Positions 45,738 through 46,493 of a stretch of DNA of 46,493 nucleotides are shown here, piece by piece. Each line of letters starts with the position of its first letter. Position 1 is the stretch's first letter. Source of the DNA: Pseudomonadota bacterium (lineage in GTDB: Bacteria; Pseudomonadota; Alphaproteobacteria; Rhizobiales; Pleomorphomonadaceae); contig JAGSYU010000008.1 of NCBI GenBank assembly GCA_018262575.1, forward strand, positions 1 to 46,493. Direction: 5' to 3'. Both the position numbers and the translations under genes were made by a program. Below the pieces are notes generated by a model, which saw only the letters and a program-made list of their open reading frames with translations, did not search any database and was not told the origin of the DNA.

Positions 45738-46493
45738 ATGGTCGGAACCAATCCCCACGGGCAGACGGCCGAGGCCGCCGTCGCCACCGCGAGCGTGCCT
45801 ATTCTCGAATTGCGCGGCCTCGAGAAGCGCTATGGCGCTACTCATGCACTGAAACCGGCCGATCTCATCTTCGCCCGAGGTGAGATTCACGCCATTGTTG
45901 GCGAGAATGGCGCCGGCAAGTCGACGCTCATCAAGCTCTTGACCGGCGTGATTACGCGCACCTCCGGCGAGGTGTTCTGGGAAGGCCAGCCGGTGGCGCT
46001 CGCCACACCGCACGAAGCCATCGAGTTCGGCATCAACGCCGTCCATCAGGAGGTGGTGCTCTGTCGTCATCTGACGGTTGCCGCCAACATGTTCCTCGGC
46101 GACGAAGATGTTGGCTTCGGCCTGCTCAAAAAACGCGACATGACGCGGAAGGCGCAGGCGATCCTTGACGACCTTGGCTTCCAGCTACCGGCGCACGTGC
46201 TGCTCGGCGACCTCACCATCGGCCAACAGCAACTGATCGCCACCGCCCGCGCCTCCATCCGCGGCACGCGCTTCCTGATCTTCGATGAGCCGACCGCCTA
46301 TCTCACCCGCACCGAGGCGGCGCAGCTGTTCGCGCTGATCCGTCGCCTCAAGGAGCGCGGCGTCACCATCGTCTACATCAGCCATCGCCTCGAGGAGGTG
46401 TTCGAGCTGTCGGACCGCGTGTCGATCCTGCGCGACGGCACGCTGGTCGGCACCCGCGTCACCACCGAGACCAACGAGACCGAGCTGATCTCA
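45738..46493 (+). CDS. Sugar ABC importer ATP-binding protein, N-terminal part
   Basis: The first 252 residues of an RbsA/XylG-type sugar ABC ATPase; the gene runs off the right edge, so the second ATPase half is not seen. Walker A is VGENGAGKSTLIKLL. The Q-loop region is NAVHQEVVLCRHLTVAANMFLG. The signature loop reads LTIGQQQLIATARA, a variant of the LSIGQQQ form common in this family. Walker B is FLIFDEPTAYLT, with ISHRLEEVFEL after it. It lies 200 bp after the binding protein gene, with two hairpins between. The permease gene is expected beyond the window. Confidence 0.93.
   Translation, partial: MVGTNPHGQTAEAAVATASVPILELRGLEKRYGATHALKPADLIFARGEIHAIVGENGAGKSTLIKLLTGVITRTSGEVFWEGQPVALATPHEAIEFGINAVHQEVVLCRHLTVAANMFLGDEDVGFGLLKKRDMTRKAQAILDDLGFQLPAHVLLGDLTIGQQQLIATARASIRGTRFLIFDEPTAYLTRTEAAQLFALIRRLKERGVTIVYISHRLEEVFELSDRVSILRDGTLVGTRVTTETNETELIS

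Overview
The window is a GC-rich, gene-dense stretch of chromosome from an alphaproteobacterium, most likely a member of the Hyphomicrobiales (Rhizobiales). The evidence is the gene order mdh-sucC-sucD-sucA, the block dnaA/rpsT/mutM/ubiE/ubiB, an Omp19-type lipoprotein, DUF2852 and two-domain cold-shock proteins, and an aerobic-type cob cluster with cobG and cobN. I cannot name the genus. No tRNA, rRNA, insertion sequence, prophage or CRISPR array is visible.

Regions. (1) 1-3987, minus strand: TCA-cycle genes mdh, sucC, sucD and the start of sucA, with an intrinsic terminator after mdh. (2) 4137-7190: zapE and an Omp19-like lipoprotein gene, divergent from a small membrane protein and a DUF429 protein. 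(3) 7320-16777, minus strand: the replication set gyrB, recF, dnaN, dnaA, then a rhodanese, a non-coding gap of about 600 bp, rpsT and mutM. (4) 16907-21315: ubiE-ubiB (ubiquinone), a cysteine-free Crp/Fnr regulator, msrA and an FMN reductase. (5) 21326-35308: a cobalamin (B12) cluster read mostly on the minus strand from a B12 riboswitch: DUF1636, cobW, cobN, cobG, cobH, cobI, cobJ, then cobL, cobE, cobM, then cobB. cobK and cbiD are inserted on the plus strand. (6) 35454-40284: a class A penicillin-binding protein, a YgjP-type metallohydrolase, DUF2852, and a double cold-shock protein with an RGG-type repeat linker and a structured leader. (7) 40450-46493: a probable sugar or sugar-acid catabolic locus with a cupin, a lactonase-like amidohydrolase, an FAH-family hydrolase, a GntR regulator with two predicted winged helices, and the first two genes of a ribose-type ABC importer. 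The ATPase gene runs off the end.

How it works together. The cob cluster holds most of the ring-contraction and methylation steps of the oxygen-dependent route (CobI, G, J, M, K, L, H, then CobB and CobN). CbiD stands where CobF would be expected. Minus-strand genes are mostly joined by 4-base stop/start overlaps. cobK lies antisense in the 753-bp gap between cobJ and cobL, and its best start codon overlaps that of cobL in one CATG. The most unusual items are this interlocked cob layout, a 20-codon reading frame between the riboswitch and DUF1636, the RGG-linked cold-shock protein with its folded leader, the dnaA-rpsT gap, and the operator-like repeats around the GntR/ABC promoter region.
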